A stretch of DNA of 45,385 bases from Methylobacterium iners (GCF_022179305.1 NZ_BPQP01000075.1:1-45385), one strand, 5' to 3'. Numbered from the stretch's first letter, positions 1 to 8,884 are shown. Translations and numbers: made by a program. The notes: generated by a model not told the origin, from the sequence alone.

Positions 1-74
1 CCCGGAATGACAGTGGTTGGTCTTCGTTCCCTTGTCGAACTCGACGTCGACCTGGATTTAGAGCCCTTCAGGGA

Positions 75-1325
75 TCATGGCATTGGCGTCAGGCCGAGCG
101 CCGCCAGGATCGCCGGGTCGAAGGCGCGGGTGTCGTCGTTCATCAGCCCCATGCCGTCGAAGAGGTTCCAGAAGGCCCAGGGGAGGCCGTGGGCCTCGGC
201 GCTGAGGCGGACGTCGCGGATGTAGCGGGCGCGGTCGGGGGCGGGTGCGGCGACGTAGCGGGCGTCGCTGCGCAGCGCCCCGAACTCCCCGAGCAGGATC
301 TGGCCCTGCGCGATGGCGTGGCGCTCGGCATAGGCCTTCACCCGCGAAAAGGCCTGGTCGACGAAGGGCCGGTCCGGCTGCGCATCGAAATAGACCTTCA
401 GGACCTCCTCGGTCTCACGATAGGCGGCGGCCTTCGCCCCCGCGGTTCGTTCGGTATCGGTCGCCATGCGGCGACGGACGGCGGCGAGCGTCGCCTCGAG
501 TGAGCCCGCCGAGGCCGGCCAGGGCACCGCGTTGAGGGCGCGGTAGACCGGCTCGCTCATCCAGGGTGCGCCCTGGTGGCTGAACAGGTAGGGCTCGTAA
601 TAGTGGACGGTGAGCAGGACCGGCGCCAGGGAGAGGACGGGTGCCGGGTCCAGCGCCTCCAGGCCGGCGATAATGCTGCCGCAGGAACCCGTTGCGACGA
701 GGGTGAGTGCCGGGGCGGCCGCCCGCGCGGCCCTCAGCAACTCCATCTGCACCGCGTTCCACACCTCCGAGCCGCAGGCCTGGGACGGCTCGTTGATGGG
801 CTCCAGGGCGACGCGGCCGGCCCCGAGCTTGCCGAGGCCGGCGGCCACGTCCGCGACCAGGGCGCGATAGGCGGGGAAGTCCGGTGCGCGGGTGCTCGCG
901 ACCATCCGGCGGGAATTCCAATAGTGGGTGGCCTCGTTGATCTGCAGGTTCACGACGACCGCGAGGTCCGCCTCCAGGGCCTGCGAGACGGCATCGAACA
1001 GGATCGTCAGCAGGGCGACGCGCTGCGGCCCGGCGAAGGCGAGGTACGGGCCCGGATCGACCGGAAGGCGGATGAAGTCGAACCCGACCCGTCGCAGGCG
1101 GCGCAGGTCCTCGCCCCGCGGCACCGGACGCTGGTCCTGGAACGGCGGGAAGGCATAATCCGTTCGTGGGGCGGGATATTCCTTGGTCAGCGAGAACCAG
1201 GGCCAGGCGTTGACGCCGCGGCGCAGGCGGATCGGGGCTGCCGCCGCGATGGCGCCGCCCGGCAGGGCGAGGCTGGCGGCACCGGCCAGCGCGGCCCGCC
1301 GCGTCAGGGCCGGAACCGGCCTCAT
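75..1325 (-). CDS. Tat-exported glycoside hydrolase family 5 (cellulase-like)
   Basis: 416 aa. The N-terminus (MRPVPALTRRAALAGAASLA) is a twin-arginine-type signal with R9-R10 followed by an Ala-rich hydrophobic core, so export to the periplasm is likely. The rest reads as a GH5 (clan A) TIM-barrel: the acid/base Glu lies in the NEP motif (E179), a conserved HYYEP segment is near 241, and the nucleophile Glu lies in GEFG (E347). The family hydrolyses beta-glucans or related beta-linked polysaccharides; the substrate cannot be read here. Start chosen because its ATG overlaps the upstream glycosyltransferase stop by 4 bases (ATGA), indicating translational coupling. By context it probably trims or releases the polysaccharide made by this locus (inference). 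Family call is firm, role moderate. Confidence 0.85.
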   Translation of the reverse strand: MRPVPALTRRAALAGAASLALPGGAIAAAAPIRLRRGVNAWPWFSLTKEYPAPRTDYAFPPFQDQRPVPRGEDLRRLRRVGFDFIRLPVDPGPYLAFAGPQRVALLTILFDAVSQALEADLAVVVNLQINEATHYWNSRRMVASTRAPDFPAYRALVADVAAGLGKLGAGRVALEPINEPSQACGSEVWNAVQMELLRAARAAAPALTLVATGSCGSIIAGLEALDPAPVLSLAPVLLTVHYYEPYLFSHQGAPWMSEPVYRALNAVPWPASAGSLEATLAAVRRRMATDTERTAGAKAAAYRETEEVLKVYFDAQPDRPFVDQAFSRVKAYAERHAIAQGQILLGEFGALRSDARYVAAPAPDRARYIRDVRLSAEAHGLPWAFWNLFDGMGLMNDDTRAFDPAILAALGLTPMP

Positions 1326-2494
1326 GCCGCCTCCGTCACCGTGCCCGCCCTCGCGACCTCGGAGGAGCGGGTCTCGTAGCCGCCCAGCGCCACCAATTCG
1401 CTCTCGTAGGCGAGGAGGACGTCGGTCCATTCGAAGCGCTCCGCCGCCTGCCGCCGGGCCGCCGCGCGGGCTCGGGTCACCGCGATCTCGTCGGTCAGCA
1501 CCGCCGTGAGTGCCGTCTCGAGGCTGGTGCGATCCGAGAAGAAGAACTGCTCCGGTCCCGCCGTCCAGGCGTTGTAGACGTTCCGATGCGCGATCACCGC
1601 GTTGCCGGCCCAGAGCGCCTCGACGAGAGAGGGATTGGTGCCGCCGACTGTATGCCCGTGCAGATAGGCGCGGGCGTGGAAGCGCAGGGCCCGGAGGGTG
1701 GCGGCGTCGTAGATCGCGCCGGGGAACAGGACCTCCTCACTCGCCGCCGCACGGATCGCCCGGTGGTAGGTGTTGCCCTCGTCGAGGCGCCCCAGCACCA
1801 CGAGCCGGACGCCGCGGTGGCGGCGCGAGAAGGTCCTGACGATGTCGAGGATGCTGTTGTCGGGCTCGATCCGCGCGATCGAGACGAGGTAGCGGTCGGG
1901 CTCCAGCCCCATCGCCGTGACCGGCTCGGTCGGCGCCTCGTAGACGGGATCGCCGCCGTAGGGGATCGTCACGATGGCGGGCCGCGGCCGGCGCGTCGCG
2001 ACGTGATCCGCGATGGCGGGATGGTCCGCGACGAGGCGCTGCGAGGACCAGGCCGCGATCCATTCGTTCATCCAGAACCAGGCGCGCACGGCCCAGCCCC
2101 ACTTCGCCCGGCGCCACTCGATGCCGTCCATGTTGGTGATCAGCTTGGCACCTCGCAGGCGCAGGTAGGGCAGCACGATCGCCCCGTTGTACCCCAGCAC
2201 CAGGCAAACGCCGTCCCGCTTCGCCGCGTGGCGGGCGCAATAGGCGTCGAACTCGAGCGTGCCGGCGGGACCGGTCGAGGTGACCTCGACGTCGATGAGC
2301 TCGATGCCCCGCCACATCCGGCTCGCGAAGCGGTTGCGGACCTCCCAGACCTCGGATTGGCAGTAGACGCCGACGTTCCAGCCGCGCTCGACCAGGAAAA
2401 GGGCCAGGCGCTCGGCGAAGGTCTCGAAGCCGCCGTGGGACGCCGGGATGCCCCGAGTCCCGAGAATGAGCAGCGAGGGGCGTCGTGAAGTCAT
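1322..2494 (-). CDS. DUF1972-type glycosyltransferase (Cps2T/rhamnosyltransferase-like)
   Basis: 390 aa cytosolic glycosyltransferase with the DUF1972 N-terminus (LGTRGIPASHGGFETFAERL) typical of capsule and exopolysaccharide enzymes such as Cps2T, followed by a GT-B Rossmann C-terminal half containing a GGTNPSLVEALWAG donor-site segment near 310. It should transfer a sugar, in characterised members rhamnose, to a lipid-linked oligosaccharide. The start MTSRRPSLLILGTRG is chosen because the conserved domain begins directly after it; an in-frame ATG 12 bases upstream is possible. It leads a two-gene leftward unit with the GH5 enzyme and is divergent from the GT4/flippase/GNAT unit, with a palindrome in the shared promoter region. 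Confidence 0.85.
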   Translation of the reverse strand: MTSRRPSLLILGTRGIPASHGGFETFAERLALFLVERGWNVGVYCQSEVWEVRNRFASRMWRGIELIDVEVTSTGPAGTLEFDAYCARHAAKRDGVCLVLGYNGAIVLPYLRLRGAKLITNMDGIEWRRAKWGWAVRAWFWMNEWIAAWSSQRLVADHPAIADHVATRRPRPAIVTIPYGGDPVYEAPTEPVTAMGLEPDRYLVSIARIEPDNSILDIVRTFSRRHRGVRLVVLGRLDEGNTYHRAIRAAASEEVLFPGAIYDAATLRALRFHARAYLHGHTVGGTNPSLVEALWAGNAVIAHRNVYNAWTAGPEQFFFSDRTSLETALTAVLTDEIAVTRARAAARRQAAERFEWTDVLLAYESELVALGGYETRSSEVARAGTVTEAA

Positions 2495-2517
2495 CGGAGG
2501 TCCCATCCAGGTACGCA

Positions 2518-2533
2518 ACCGTCCTGGGACGGT
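2518..2533. promoter_or_regulatory. Palindrome in the divergent polysaccharide promoter region
   Basis: Perfect 7-2-7 inverted repeat ACCGTCC-TG-GGACGGT in the 196-base gap between the two divergent polysaccharide units, 24 bases upstream of the leftward glycosyltransferase start. It is placed like an operator that could control both directions. Its half-site core ACCGTC/GACGGT also occurs in the TetR-RND gap at 13017-13030. No regulator gene adjoins it. Confidence 0.4.
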
Positions 2534-2690
2534 ACGAGGACTATGTTTCCTCTGCACATCCGGCAACCGCCGAGCCACTATGACGTCGGACCATTCGGAA
2601 GGTCCGCCTCTTGCTGTGGTAGGAGAGACGCAAGGACCTCTGTGCCTGCGCGGGACAGGTCGGGCGGGAAAGGTCGGGGTCGTGCGGGGA

Positions 2691-3851
2691 ATGCGGATCG
2701 CCTGCGTCCATCAGGGCTACGAGCTCTACGGCTCGGACCGCTGCTTCGTTGAGACGGTGCGGGCGATCCGGGCCGCGCAGCCGGCCGCCGAGATCACGGT
2801 GGTGCTGCCGCGCCGCGGCCCCATTGTCGCTCTCCTCGAGGGCGTCGCGACGCGGATCGTCTTCGAGCCGCTCTGGATCCTGCGCCGGCGCGGCTTCGCG
2901 CGCCTGATGACGCTGGGCCTGCTGCGCCTGCCCGGCGCGCTCCTGCGCGCGGCGCGGCGCTTCGCGACCCACGACCTCGTCTACATCAACACCACGGTCG
3001 TGGCCGACCACCTCGTCGTCGCGCGGTTCTTCCCGGGCCGCGCCATCCTGCATGCCCACGAGATCCCGGAAGGGCTCGTGCGCGCCGTGCTGCGGACGCT
3101 CCTGCGCTTCAGCCGCGCGGAGATCGTCTTCAACTCGCGCGCGACCCGCGCCGCCTTCGCCCTGCCGCCCGCGCAGCAGACCCACGTGATCTACAACGGC
3201 ATCGCCGGTCCGGCCGAGGCCGCGCCCACCACCTATGACGGGAGCCGCCCGCTGCGCCTGCTGATGCTCGGCCGGGTCAGCCGGATCAAGGGCCAGGACG
3301 TGCTCCTCGACGCGATCGACGCGCTGCCGGAGCCCGTCCGGTCGCGCCTCGAACTTCGGATCGTCGGCAGCGCCTTCGAGGACGAGGCGCGGGAGCGGGC
3401 GCTCGCCGAGCGGATCGCCGGACCCTCCCTCCGTGGCCGGGTCGCCTGGATGCCCTTCGATCCCGACCCGGGGCATCACTACCGCTGGGCCGACATCGTC
3501 GTGGTGCCCTCCCGCCTGCCGGAATCCCTCGGCCGGGTCGCGATCGAGGCGATGGCCCACGGTCGCCCCGCCCTGGTCTCGGCGATCGGCGGGCTCGTCG
3601 AGGTCATCGAGGACGGGCGCAGCGGCTGGGCCGTTCCGCCGGACCGCCCGGAGGCGCTGGCCGACACTCTGAGCCGCATCCTGGCCGACCCGGCCGCCTG
3701 GCGCGGGTTCGGCGCCGCCGGCCGCGCCCGCTACGAGGCCGTGTTCAGCGAGGCGGCCGCCGCCGAGGCCATCGCCGCGCTGGTCGCGCCGCGAGCCGGC
3801 ACCGTGCTGGACGCCGCCGGATCGAGCGCCCGCAGCCCGGTCTATCCGTGA
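2691..3851 (+). CDS. GT4 family glycosyltransferase
   Basis: 386 aa GT-B fold retaining glycosyltransferase. The N-terminal acceptor domain starts at MRIACVHQGYELYGSDR. The C-terminal donor domain begins near LMLGRVSRIKGQDVLLDAI (191-209) and carries the E-x7-E signature (E278, E286) within PESLGRVAIEAMAHG, followed by GGLVEVIEDGRSGWAVPP. It adds a sugar from a nucleotide-sugar donor during polysaccharide repeat assembly at the inner face of the membrane. The reading frame is open far upstream, but homology starts at this ATG, preceded by GCGGGGA. The stop overlaps the next start by 4 bases (GTGA), so it is coupled to the flippase. Confidence 0.85.
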   Translation: MRIACVHQGYELYGSDRCFVETVRAIRAAQPAAEITVVLPRRGPIVALLEGVATRIVFEPLWILRRRGFARLMTLGLLRLPGALLRAARRFATHDLVYINTTVVADHLVVARFFPGRAILHAHEIPEGLVRAVLRTLLRFSRAEIVFNSRATRAAFALPPAQQTHVIYNGIAGPAEAAPTTYDGSRPLRLLMLGRVSRIKGQDVLLDAIDALPEPVRSRLELRIVGSAFEDEARERALAERIAGPSLRGRVAWMPFDPDPGHHYRWADIVVVPSRLPESLGRVAIEAMAHGRPALVSAIGGLVEVIEDGRSGWAVPPDRPEALADTLSRILADPAAWRGFGAAGRARYEAVFSEAAAAEAIAALVAPRAGTVLDAAGSSARSPVYP

Positions 3852-5185
3852 CGCGATCGGACCTGACCCGGCTCGCGCGCCGCTTCGTCCTCATGCTCGG
3901 GGGCGAGGTGACGCAGAGCGTCTTCCATCTCGCCCTGAACCTCGTCCTGGTCCGCCACCTCTCCGCCCACGAATACGGCGTCTTCGCCATTGTCTTCCTG
4001 GTGGGCGGGATTGCGCTCACCTTCGTGCGGGCGGTCGCGGGCGTGCCGGCAAGCATCTTCATCCCCCAGGCCCGCAACAAGCGGGCGGTAGGCGCCTACG
4101 GGGTCACCTTCGGCTCGGGCGCGCTCGCCCTCTCCCTCCTGCTCGGAGGCGGGACTGGCGCCGTGCTCGCGCTTGCGATCGGGCCGGCGACGGCGCTCGC
4201 GGGAGGCGCCTTCGTCGGGCTCTGGTCCTTGCGCAGCTACCTTCGCAACATGTTGTTCGCCCGGCGCCTGGCAGGGATATCGGGAGCGGGCGACCTCGCC
4301 TTCACCCTGTCCGGCGTGGGTCTTCTCGCGGCGCTCCTCGCCCAGGGTGCCGACCGTGCGATCCTTCCGGGCAGCCTCGCGGTCCTGGCGGTCGCCCACG
4401 GCATCGGCATCGCCGTGGTCCTCGCCGCCTTGCGCGAACCCGTGCGGATTGATCTGCGGACCCACACCGTGCGGCGCTACCGCTCGCTCCGGCGCTCGCT
4501 CGCCTGGTCGGTCGCCGGCGTGGCCACCGCCAACATCCAGGCCCAGGGGCAGACGCTCCTCGTCGCGCTGCTGGCCGGGCCGGCCGCCTATGCGCCGATC
4601 GCGGCGGTCTTCGTGCTGTTCTCGCCGCTGCGGCTCTCGGGCTCGGTCGTGGTCAACCTGACCCAGCCGGAGATGGCCTCCGCGCTGGCGGCGGGCGACA
4701 GCAGGCGCCTCCGGCAGCTCATGGCGATGGCGACGATCCTGCTCGTCCTCGGGTGCCTGGCCTATGGCGGCATCCTCGCGGCCACCCTCCCGCTCATCGA
4801 GAGCCACCTCTTCGCCGGCCGCTTCGCCGGCGAGCCCATCGGACTGATCACCGCCGTGATCTGGGCCATCGTCACGACGACGATGCTCTACGTCGGGCCC
4901 AAGACCCTGCTCGAGACGCGCCGCGCCTTCCGGGCGCTCGCCTTCGTAGCCTTGGCCAGCGCCGTCGTCGGCCTCACCCTCGTCGCGCTCCTGCTCCGCT
5001 ACGCCTCGCCGGCCTGGTCTCTGCTCGGCGTGGTCGCGTCCGAGGCCGTGATCCTTGTTTACTGTTGGCGTGCGATACTCGACTCCACGTCTGCGATGCC
5101 TGAAGCTAGGCCGTTACGTGCGCCGCTCCCGCCTGATCCGCCATCCGCGCGGTCGAGCGATCTCTGCGGGGGGCGCAGCCGATAA
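3848..5185 (+). CDS. Wzx-type polysaccharide flippase (MOP superfamily)
   Basis: 445 aa, strongly hydrophobic, with about a dozen predicted membrane segments separated by short Arg-rich loops, matching the length and layout of O-antigen/exopolysaccharide flippases. It would move undecaprenyl-linked repeat units across the inner membrane. Starts with GTG overlapping the preceding stop (GTGA). The N-terminus (LTRLARRFVLMLGGEVTQSV) is typical of the family. Its TAA stop forms part of the AAGGAG ribosome binding site of the next gene, so the three rightward genes form one operon. No Wzy polymerase, chain-length regulator or initiating transferase is visible in this window. Confidence 0.8.
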   Translation: MTRSDLTRLARRFVLMLGGEVTQSVFHLALNLVLVRHLSAHEYGVFAIVFLVGGIALTFVRAVAGVPASIFIPQARNKRAVGAYGVTFGSGALALSLLLGGGTGAVLALAIGPATALAGGAFVGLWSLRSYLRNMLFARRLAGISGAGDLAFTLSGVGLLAALLAQGADRAILPGSLAVLAVAHGIGIAVVLAALREPVRIDLRTHTVRRYRSLRRSLAWSVAGVATANIQAQGQTLLVALLAGPAAYAPIAAVFVLFSPLRLSGSVVVNLTQPEMASALAAGDSRRLRQLMAMATILLVLGCLAYGGILAATLPLIESHLFAGRFAGEPIGLITAVIWAIVTTTMLYVGPKTLLETRRAFRALAFVALASAVVGLTLVALLLRYASPAWSLLGVVASEAVILVYCWRAILDSTSAMPEARPLRAPLPPDPPSARSSDLCGGRSR

Positions 5186-5196
5186 GGAGCCTTGCC

Positions 5197-6393
5197 ATCG
5201 ACGTCCCGATCGCCCGGCGTGACCTCGCCGCTGAGGGACTCGCCGCATCCGCCCTCGCCGTTCCATCCGATCCGACGCTCCGGGCCCTGATCGGGATCGA
5301 CGCGGACCAGGGATTCTCGGCGCGGCGCCTCACGCTGACGGAGGCCGCGGAGACGTGGCGCGCGCTGCAGCGCGAGGGCGCCTGCACGGCCTATCAGCGC
5401 CTGGATTGGGTGGAGAGCCTGGAGGCCTCCCTGCTCGGGCCCTCCGATGCGATCCCGCTCGTCGTCGAACTGGCGCAGGCGGGGCGTCCCCTGATGCTGC
5501 TGCCGCTGGCGCTTCGGCAGCGCCGCGGCCACCGCATCGTGGAATGGCTCGACCTCGGCGTCTGCGACTACGCCGCGCCGGTCCTGAGCGCCGGCGTCGC
5601 GCTCTCCGTCGTCGAAATGGAGCGCGCCTGGGCCGCGATCCTCGCCGCGCTCCCGACCGCCGACCTCGTGCGAATCACCCGCATCCCCGGCGAGGTCTTC
5701 GGCCGGCTCAATCCCCTGGCGCTCCTGCCGGGCGCCAAGCCGATCGCGCTGCACAGCTCCGGCTTCGCCCTGGAGGGGGATCCCGCGACGCTGCTCAAGC
5801 GCATCTGCCAGGGCTCCACCTACAGCGAGGTCGCGCGGCGCTCGCGGCGCCTGCAGAAGGCCGGTGCGGTCCGCTTCGTCGTGGCCGAGACGGTGGCGGA
5901 GGTGGACGCGATCTTCGACGCCCTCGTGCGGCAGCGTCGCGCGCGCTTCCGCGAGATGGGCCGCTTCGACCTGCTCGGTCGGCCGGAGGTCGCCGCGTTC
6001 TATCGCGATGCCGCCAAGCGCAACCTCGCGAACGGCTTCGTGCGCGTGTTCGGCCTCTCGGTCGACGGGGAATGGATCGCGACCGCCTACGGGCTCGTCC
6101 ATGGCGGCGCCTTCCACGGCATCCTGATCGCCATGGCGGGAGAGCAGTGGCGCTCGCACGCGCCCGGGATCCTGGTGGCCACCGAGATCATGGTCTGGGC
6201 CCGGAGCGAGGGCCTCGACTATTTCGACTTCACGATCGGCGACCTGCCCTACAAGCACGGCTTCCGTCCGGTCCAGCGCACGCTCTACGAGATCGTGACC
6301 CCGCGCACCCTGCGCGGCCGCGTCGTCATGATCGCTGCGCGGGTCGAGGAGCGGCACCAAGGCCTGGCTGCAGCGGTATCCGGCGGCATTTGA
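5197..6393 (+). CDS. GNAT-family acetyltransferase (CelD/BcsL-like, Acetyltransf_6)
   Basis: About 398 aa. The N-terminal region (TWRALQREGACTAYQRLDWV) matches the opening of CelD/BcsL-like proteins found in cellulose and exopolysaccharide loci. The C-terminal GNAT-like fold includes RSRRLQKAGAVRF and ends with the family hallmark of an FDFTIGD..YK segment (FDFTIGDLPYKHGF). The likely role is acylation or tailoring of polysaccharide, inferred from context. The start is odd: coding sequence plainly extends upstream of the first canonical in-frame start (GTG at 5410), yet from the upstream stop at 5134 there is no ATG, GTG or TTG in frame. AAGGAG at 5184-5189 sits 7 bases before ATC at 5197, exactly where ATG would be expected. 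I annotate ATC as the inferred start; a conservative call would be 5410-6393. Confidence 0.75.
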   Translation: MDVPIARRDLAAEGLAASALAVPSDPTLRALIGIDADQGFSARRLTLTEAAETWRALQREGACTAYQRLDWVESLEASLLGPSDAIPLVVELAQAGRPLMLLPLALRQRRGHRIVEWLDLGVCDYAAPVLSAGVALSVVEMERAWAAILAALPTADLVRITRIPGEVFGRLNPLALLPGAKPIALHSSGFALEGDPATLLKRICQGSTYSEVARRSRRLQKAGAVRFVVAETVAEVDAIFDALVRQRRARFREMGRFDLLGRPEVAAFYRDAAKRNLANGFVRVFGLSVDGEWIATAYGLVHGGAFHGILIAMAGEQWRSHAPGILVATEIMVWARSEGLDYFDFTIGDLPYKHGFRPVQRTLYEIVTPRTLRGRVVMIAARVEERHQGLAAAVSGGI

Positions 6394-6515
6394 ACGGCTG
6401 CGCGCGCTGCGCCGCCGATGGCGGCGCTTGAGCAAGGTCCTTCAAGCCCGATGGAGCCCGGGCCGGTAGAGCGCTGTTCGGCCCACCGCCCCGCTGTCAG
6501 CCCCGGATGGATCGA

Positions 6516-6546
6516 GGCGGGGGCGGCTGGGAGAGCCGCCCCCGCC
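6516..6546 (-). terminator. Strong GC hairpin 3' of livK
   Basis: Perfect 13-bp inverted repeat (arms 6516-6528 and 6534-6546) with a 5-base GGGAG loop, starting 8 bases beyond the livK stop and lying between two convergent genes. There is no T-tract on either strand, so it is terminator-like, or an mRNA 3'-end stabiliser, rather than a classical intrinsic terminator. It could serve both the GNAT gene and livK. Confidence 0.6.
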
Positions 6547-6554
6547 GTCGAGCC

Positions 6555-7676
6555 TTACTGCACCTCGTTGCCGGCGTAGTTGATCGACCCGTCGGCGCCC
6601 TTCTTCCAGACATACATCACGTAGTCCGGCCGGGTGATGTCGCCCTTCTTGTCGTAGGAAATCTCGCCGATCACGGTGTCGAAGGGTTTGCCGCCGCGGA
6701 TGTGGTCGGCGATCTTCTTGCCGTCGGAGGATTTCACCGCCTCGGCCGCCTGCTTCAGGATCTGGACGGCGGCGTAGGAATAGAGGGTGTAGGCCTCCGG
6801 ATCGATGTTCTTGGCCTTGAACGCGTCGACGATGGCCTTCGCCTTCGGGTTCTTGCGCGCGTCGGGCGAGAAGGTCATGTAGGTGCCCTCCGAGCCGGGA
6901 CCTGCGATCTGCACGAACTCCTTGTCGGTGATGCCGTCGCCGCCCATGAGCGGGGCCTTGAGGCCCTGGTCGCGCATCTGGCGGATGAGCAGGCCGGCTT
7001 CCGTGTAGAGGCCGCCGAAATAGATCACGTCGACATTGGCCTGTTTCAGCTTCGAGACGAGGGCCGACATGTCCTTCTCGCCCGGGTTGATGCCCTCGTA
7101 GATCACGCTGTTGCCGCCCTTGGCCTTGAGCGCCTTCAGGGTCTCGTCGGCCAGTCCCTTGCCGTAGGGGCTCTTGTCGTGGACGAAGCCGACGCGCTTG
7201 CCCTTGAACTTGTCGGCGAGGAAGTCGCCGGCGACGGCGCCCTGCTGGTCGTCGCGGCCGCAGGTGCGGAAGGTGTTCCAGTTGCCGCGCTCGGTGAACT
7301 TGATTGCCGTGGACGCCGGGCTGATCTGGACGATGCCCGCCTCCTGCAGCGCGTCGGAGGTCGGGATCGAGACGCCCGAGTTGAAGGCGCCGACCACCAT
7401 CTTCACGCCCTCGGAGGCGAACTTGTTGGCGACCGAGACGCCCTGCTTCGGGTCCGAGGCGTCGTCGCCCACCGAAATGACGACCTTCTCGCCGTTGATG
7501 CCGCCGGCCTTGTTGATGTCCTCCACGGCCTGGGCCGCGCCGTTCCGGATCTGCGCACCGAAGGCCGCGTTCGGGCCGGTGATCGGCGCGACGATCCCGA
7601 GCTTGATGTCGGCGCGCGCGCCGCCCGTTCCGAGCAGAAGTCCGAGCGCTACGCCGGCCGAAAGTACTCTCATCAT
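6555..7676 (-). CDS. livK: Branched-chain amino acid ABC transporter, periplasmic substrate-binding protein
   Basis: 373 aa. Sec signal peptide (MMRVLSAGVALGLLLGTGGA, cleavage near ARA-DI) followed by a type I periplasmic binding fold: KLGIVAPITGPNAAFG, then the DASDPKQGVSVANKF and VVGAFNSGVSIP segments characteristic of LivJ/LivK proteins. It captures Leu/Ile/Val or related ligands and delivers them to LivHM. Start chosen by the signal peptide and the GAGAGGGAAG ribosome binding site; the second Met is an equal alternative. It is the last gene of the liv operon, 43 bases after the DUF6867 gene and followed by a strong hairpin. Confidence 0.92.
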   Translation of the reverse strand: MMRVLSAGVALGLLLGTGGARADIKLGIVAPITGPNAAFGAQIRNGAAQAVEDINKAGGINGEKVVISVGDDASDPKQGVSVANKFASEGVKMVVGAFNSGVSIPTSDALQEAGIVQISPASTAIKFTERGNWNTFRTCGRDDQQGAVAGDFLADKFKGKRVGFVHDKSPYGKGLADETLKALKAKGGNSVIYEGINPGEKDMSALVSKLKQANVDVIYFGGLYTEAGLLIRQMRDQGLKAPLMGGDGITDKEFVQIAGPGSEGTYMTFSPDARKNPKAKAIVDAFKAKNIDPEAYTLYSYAAVQILKQAAEAVKSSDGKKIADHIRGGKPFDTVIGEISYDKKGDITRPDYVMYVWKKGADGSINYAGNEVQ

Positions 7677-7719
7677 CGTGGTCTTCCCTCTCGAAGCGTT
7701 GCGGCGTCGCCGCGGGACA

Positions 7720-8082
7720 TCATGGTTGCGATGTGATCTCACGCGAGCGCCAGGTCAGCGGACCGGTGCGCTCGTAGAGCCAGCGATATTGCGTGGTCAT
7801 CTGCCGGACCCGCGTGACACGGTAGCCGAGCCCGCCGATCAGGAGGATGACGGCCGCGTCGAGCAGGTAGGCGGGAAGCGACAGGAGCGGCTGCTCGAAC
7901 AGCGCGTAGTGGAGGAAGCGCGCGGCTGCCGCGATGAGCAGCAGTGCCAGGGCGCAGTGCCAGAACGGGCGCCACCCCCGGGCCATGCCGCTGCCGGCCA
8001 TCCAGCCCGCGCCGCCGCCGAGGAGCACGGTGATCAGGAGGAAGATCCCGAGGGTGCGCAGATCGTGGGGCAGGTCGGTCAT
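7720..8082 (-). CDS. DUF6867 family small membrane protein of the liv operon
   Basis: 120 aa with three to four hydrophobic segments: residues about 10-32, 42-60 and 73-88. I recognise it as the DUF6867 type, which in Hyphomicrobiales is found between livF and livK in branched-chain amino acid importer operons. Function unknown. It begins 10 bases downstream of the livF stop and is followed by livK 43 bases later, so co-expression is near certain. An accessory membrane role for the transporter is inference. The family assignment is from memory of family and context, not a search. Confidence 0.8.
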   Translation of the reverse strand: MTDLPHDLRTLGIFLLITVLLGGGAGWMAGSGMARGWRPFWHCALALLLIAAAARFLHYALFEQPLLSLPAYLLDAAVILLIGGLGYRVTRVRQMTTQYRWLYERTGPLTWRSREITSQP

Positions 8083-8092
8083 CGCGGCGGCC

Positions 8093-8875
8093 TCAATGGT
8101 TTCCCCCTTCGAGATACGCCGCCTTCACCTGCGGATCGTCGAGGAGGGCCTGGCCGGTACCGCTCATGGTGATGCTTCCCGTGACCATGACGTAGCCGCG
8201 ATGGGCGAGCTTGAGGGCATGGTAGGCGTTCTGCTCGACGATGAACACGGTCAGGCCGTCGCGCTGGTTGAGCTCCTTCACGGTCGAGAAGATCTGCTTC
8301 ACGATGAGGGGCGCCAGGCCGAGCGAGGGCTCGTCGAGGAGGAGGAGGCGCGGGCGGCTCATCAGGGCGCGGGCGATGGCGAGCATCTGCTGCTCGCCCC
8401 CCGACATGGTGCCGCCGCGCTGGTCGAGGCGCTCCTTGAGGCGGGGGAAAAGGGTGCAGACCCGCTCCAGGTCCTCCGCGAAGTGGCGCCCGCCGTTGAC
8501 GGCCGCGCCCATCTGCAGGTTCTCGCGCACGCTCATCCGCGAGAAGATGCGCCGCCCCTCGGGCGATTGGGCGAGGTTCAGCCGAGCGATCTCGTGGGTG
8601 GGGAGCCGGGTGATGTCGCGGCCCGCATAGTTGATGGTGCCCTCCCGCGCCCGCGGATCGCCGAAGATCGTCATCATCAGGGTCGACTTGCCGGCCCCGT
8701 TGGCGCCGATCAGCGCGACGATCTCGCCCTCGTTCACGTCGAGGTCGACGCCCTTGAGCGCGCGGATGTTGCCGTAATAGGTCGAGACGCCGCGGATGCT
8801 CAGGAGCGGCGTCGCGGCCCGCGCCTGGGCCGCCCGCGTCTCCTCCACGAGGACGTTGATGCCGGCGACGCTCAC
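8093..8875 (-). CDS. livF: Branched-chain amino acid ABC transporter, ATP-binding protein LivF
   Basis: 260 aa ABC ATPase with Walker A GANGAGKS (57-64), signature MSGGEQQ (from 157) and Walker B LLLLDEPSLGL (177-187). The LIVQQIF-like stretch after the Walker B (LIVKQIFSTVKEL) is typical of LivF. It powers uptake together with LivG. Compared with family members it has an N-terminal extension of about 20 residues (MSVAGINVLVEETRAAQ). Unlike most liv operons, 214 bases separate it from livG, filled by a long imperfect palindrome (8885-9050), which may alter the livG/livF transcript ratio. Confidence 0.93.
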   Translation of the reverse strand: MSVAGINVLVEETRAAQARAATPLLSIRGVSTYYGNIRALKGVDLDVNEGEIVALIGANGAGKSTLMMTIFGDPRAREGTINYAGRDITRLPTHEIARLNLAQSPEGRRIFSRMSVRENLQMGAAVNGGRHFAEDLERVCTLFPRLKERLDQRGGTMSGGEQQMLAIARALMSRPRLLLLDEPSLGLAPLIVKQIFSTVKELNQRDGLTVFIVEQNAYHALKLAHRGYVMVTGSITMSGTGQALLDDPQVKAAYLEGGNH

Positions 8876-8884
8876 GCGGGTCTC

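Noticed and set aside
5355-6431. 358-codon frame overlapping the GNAT gene
   Set aside because: Arg/Ala-rich shadow; the overlapping frame has the FDFTIGD..YK family motif.
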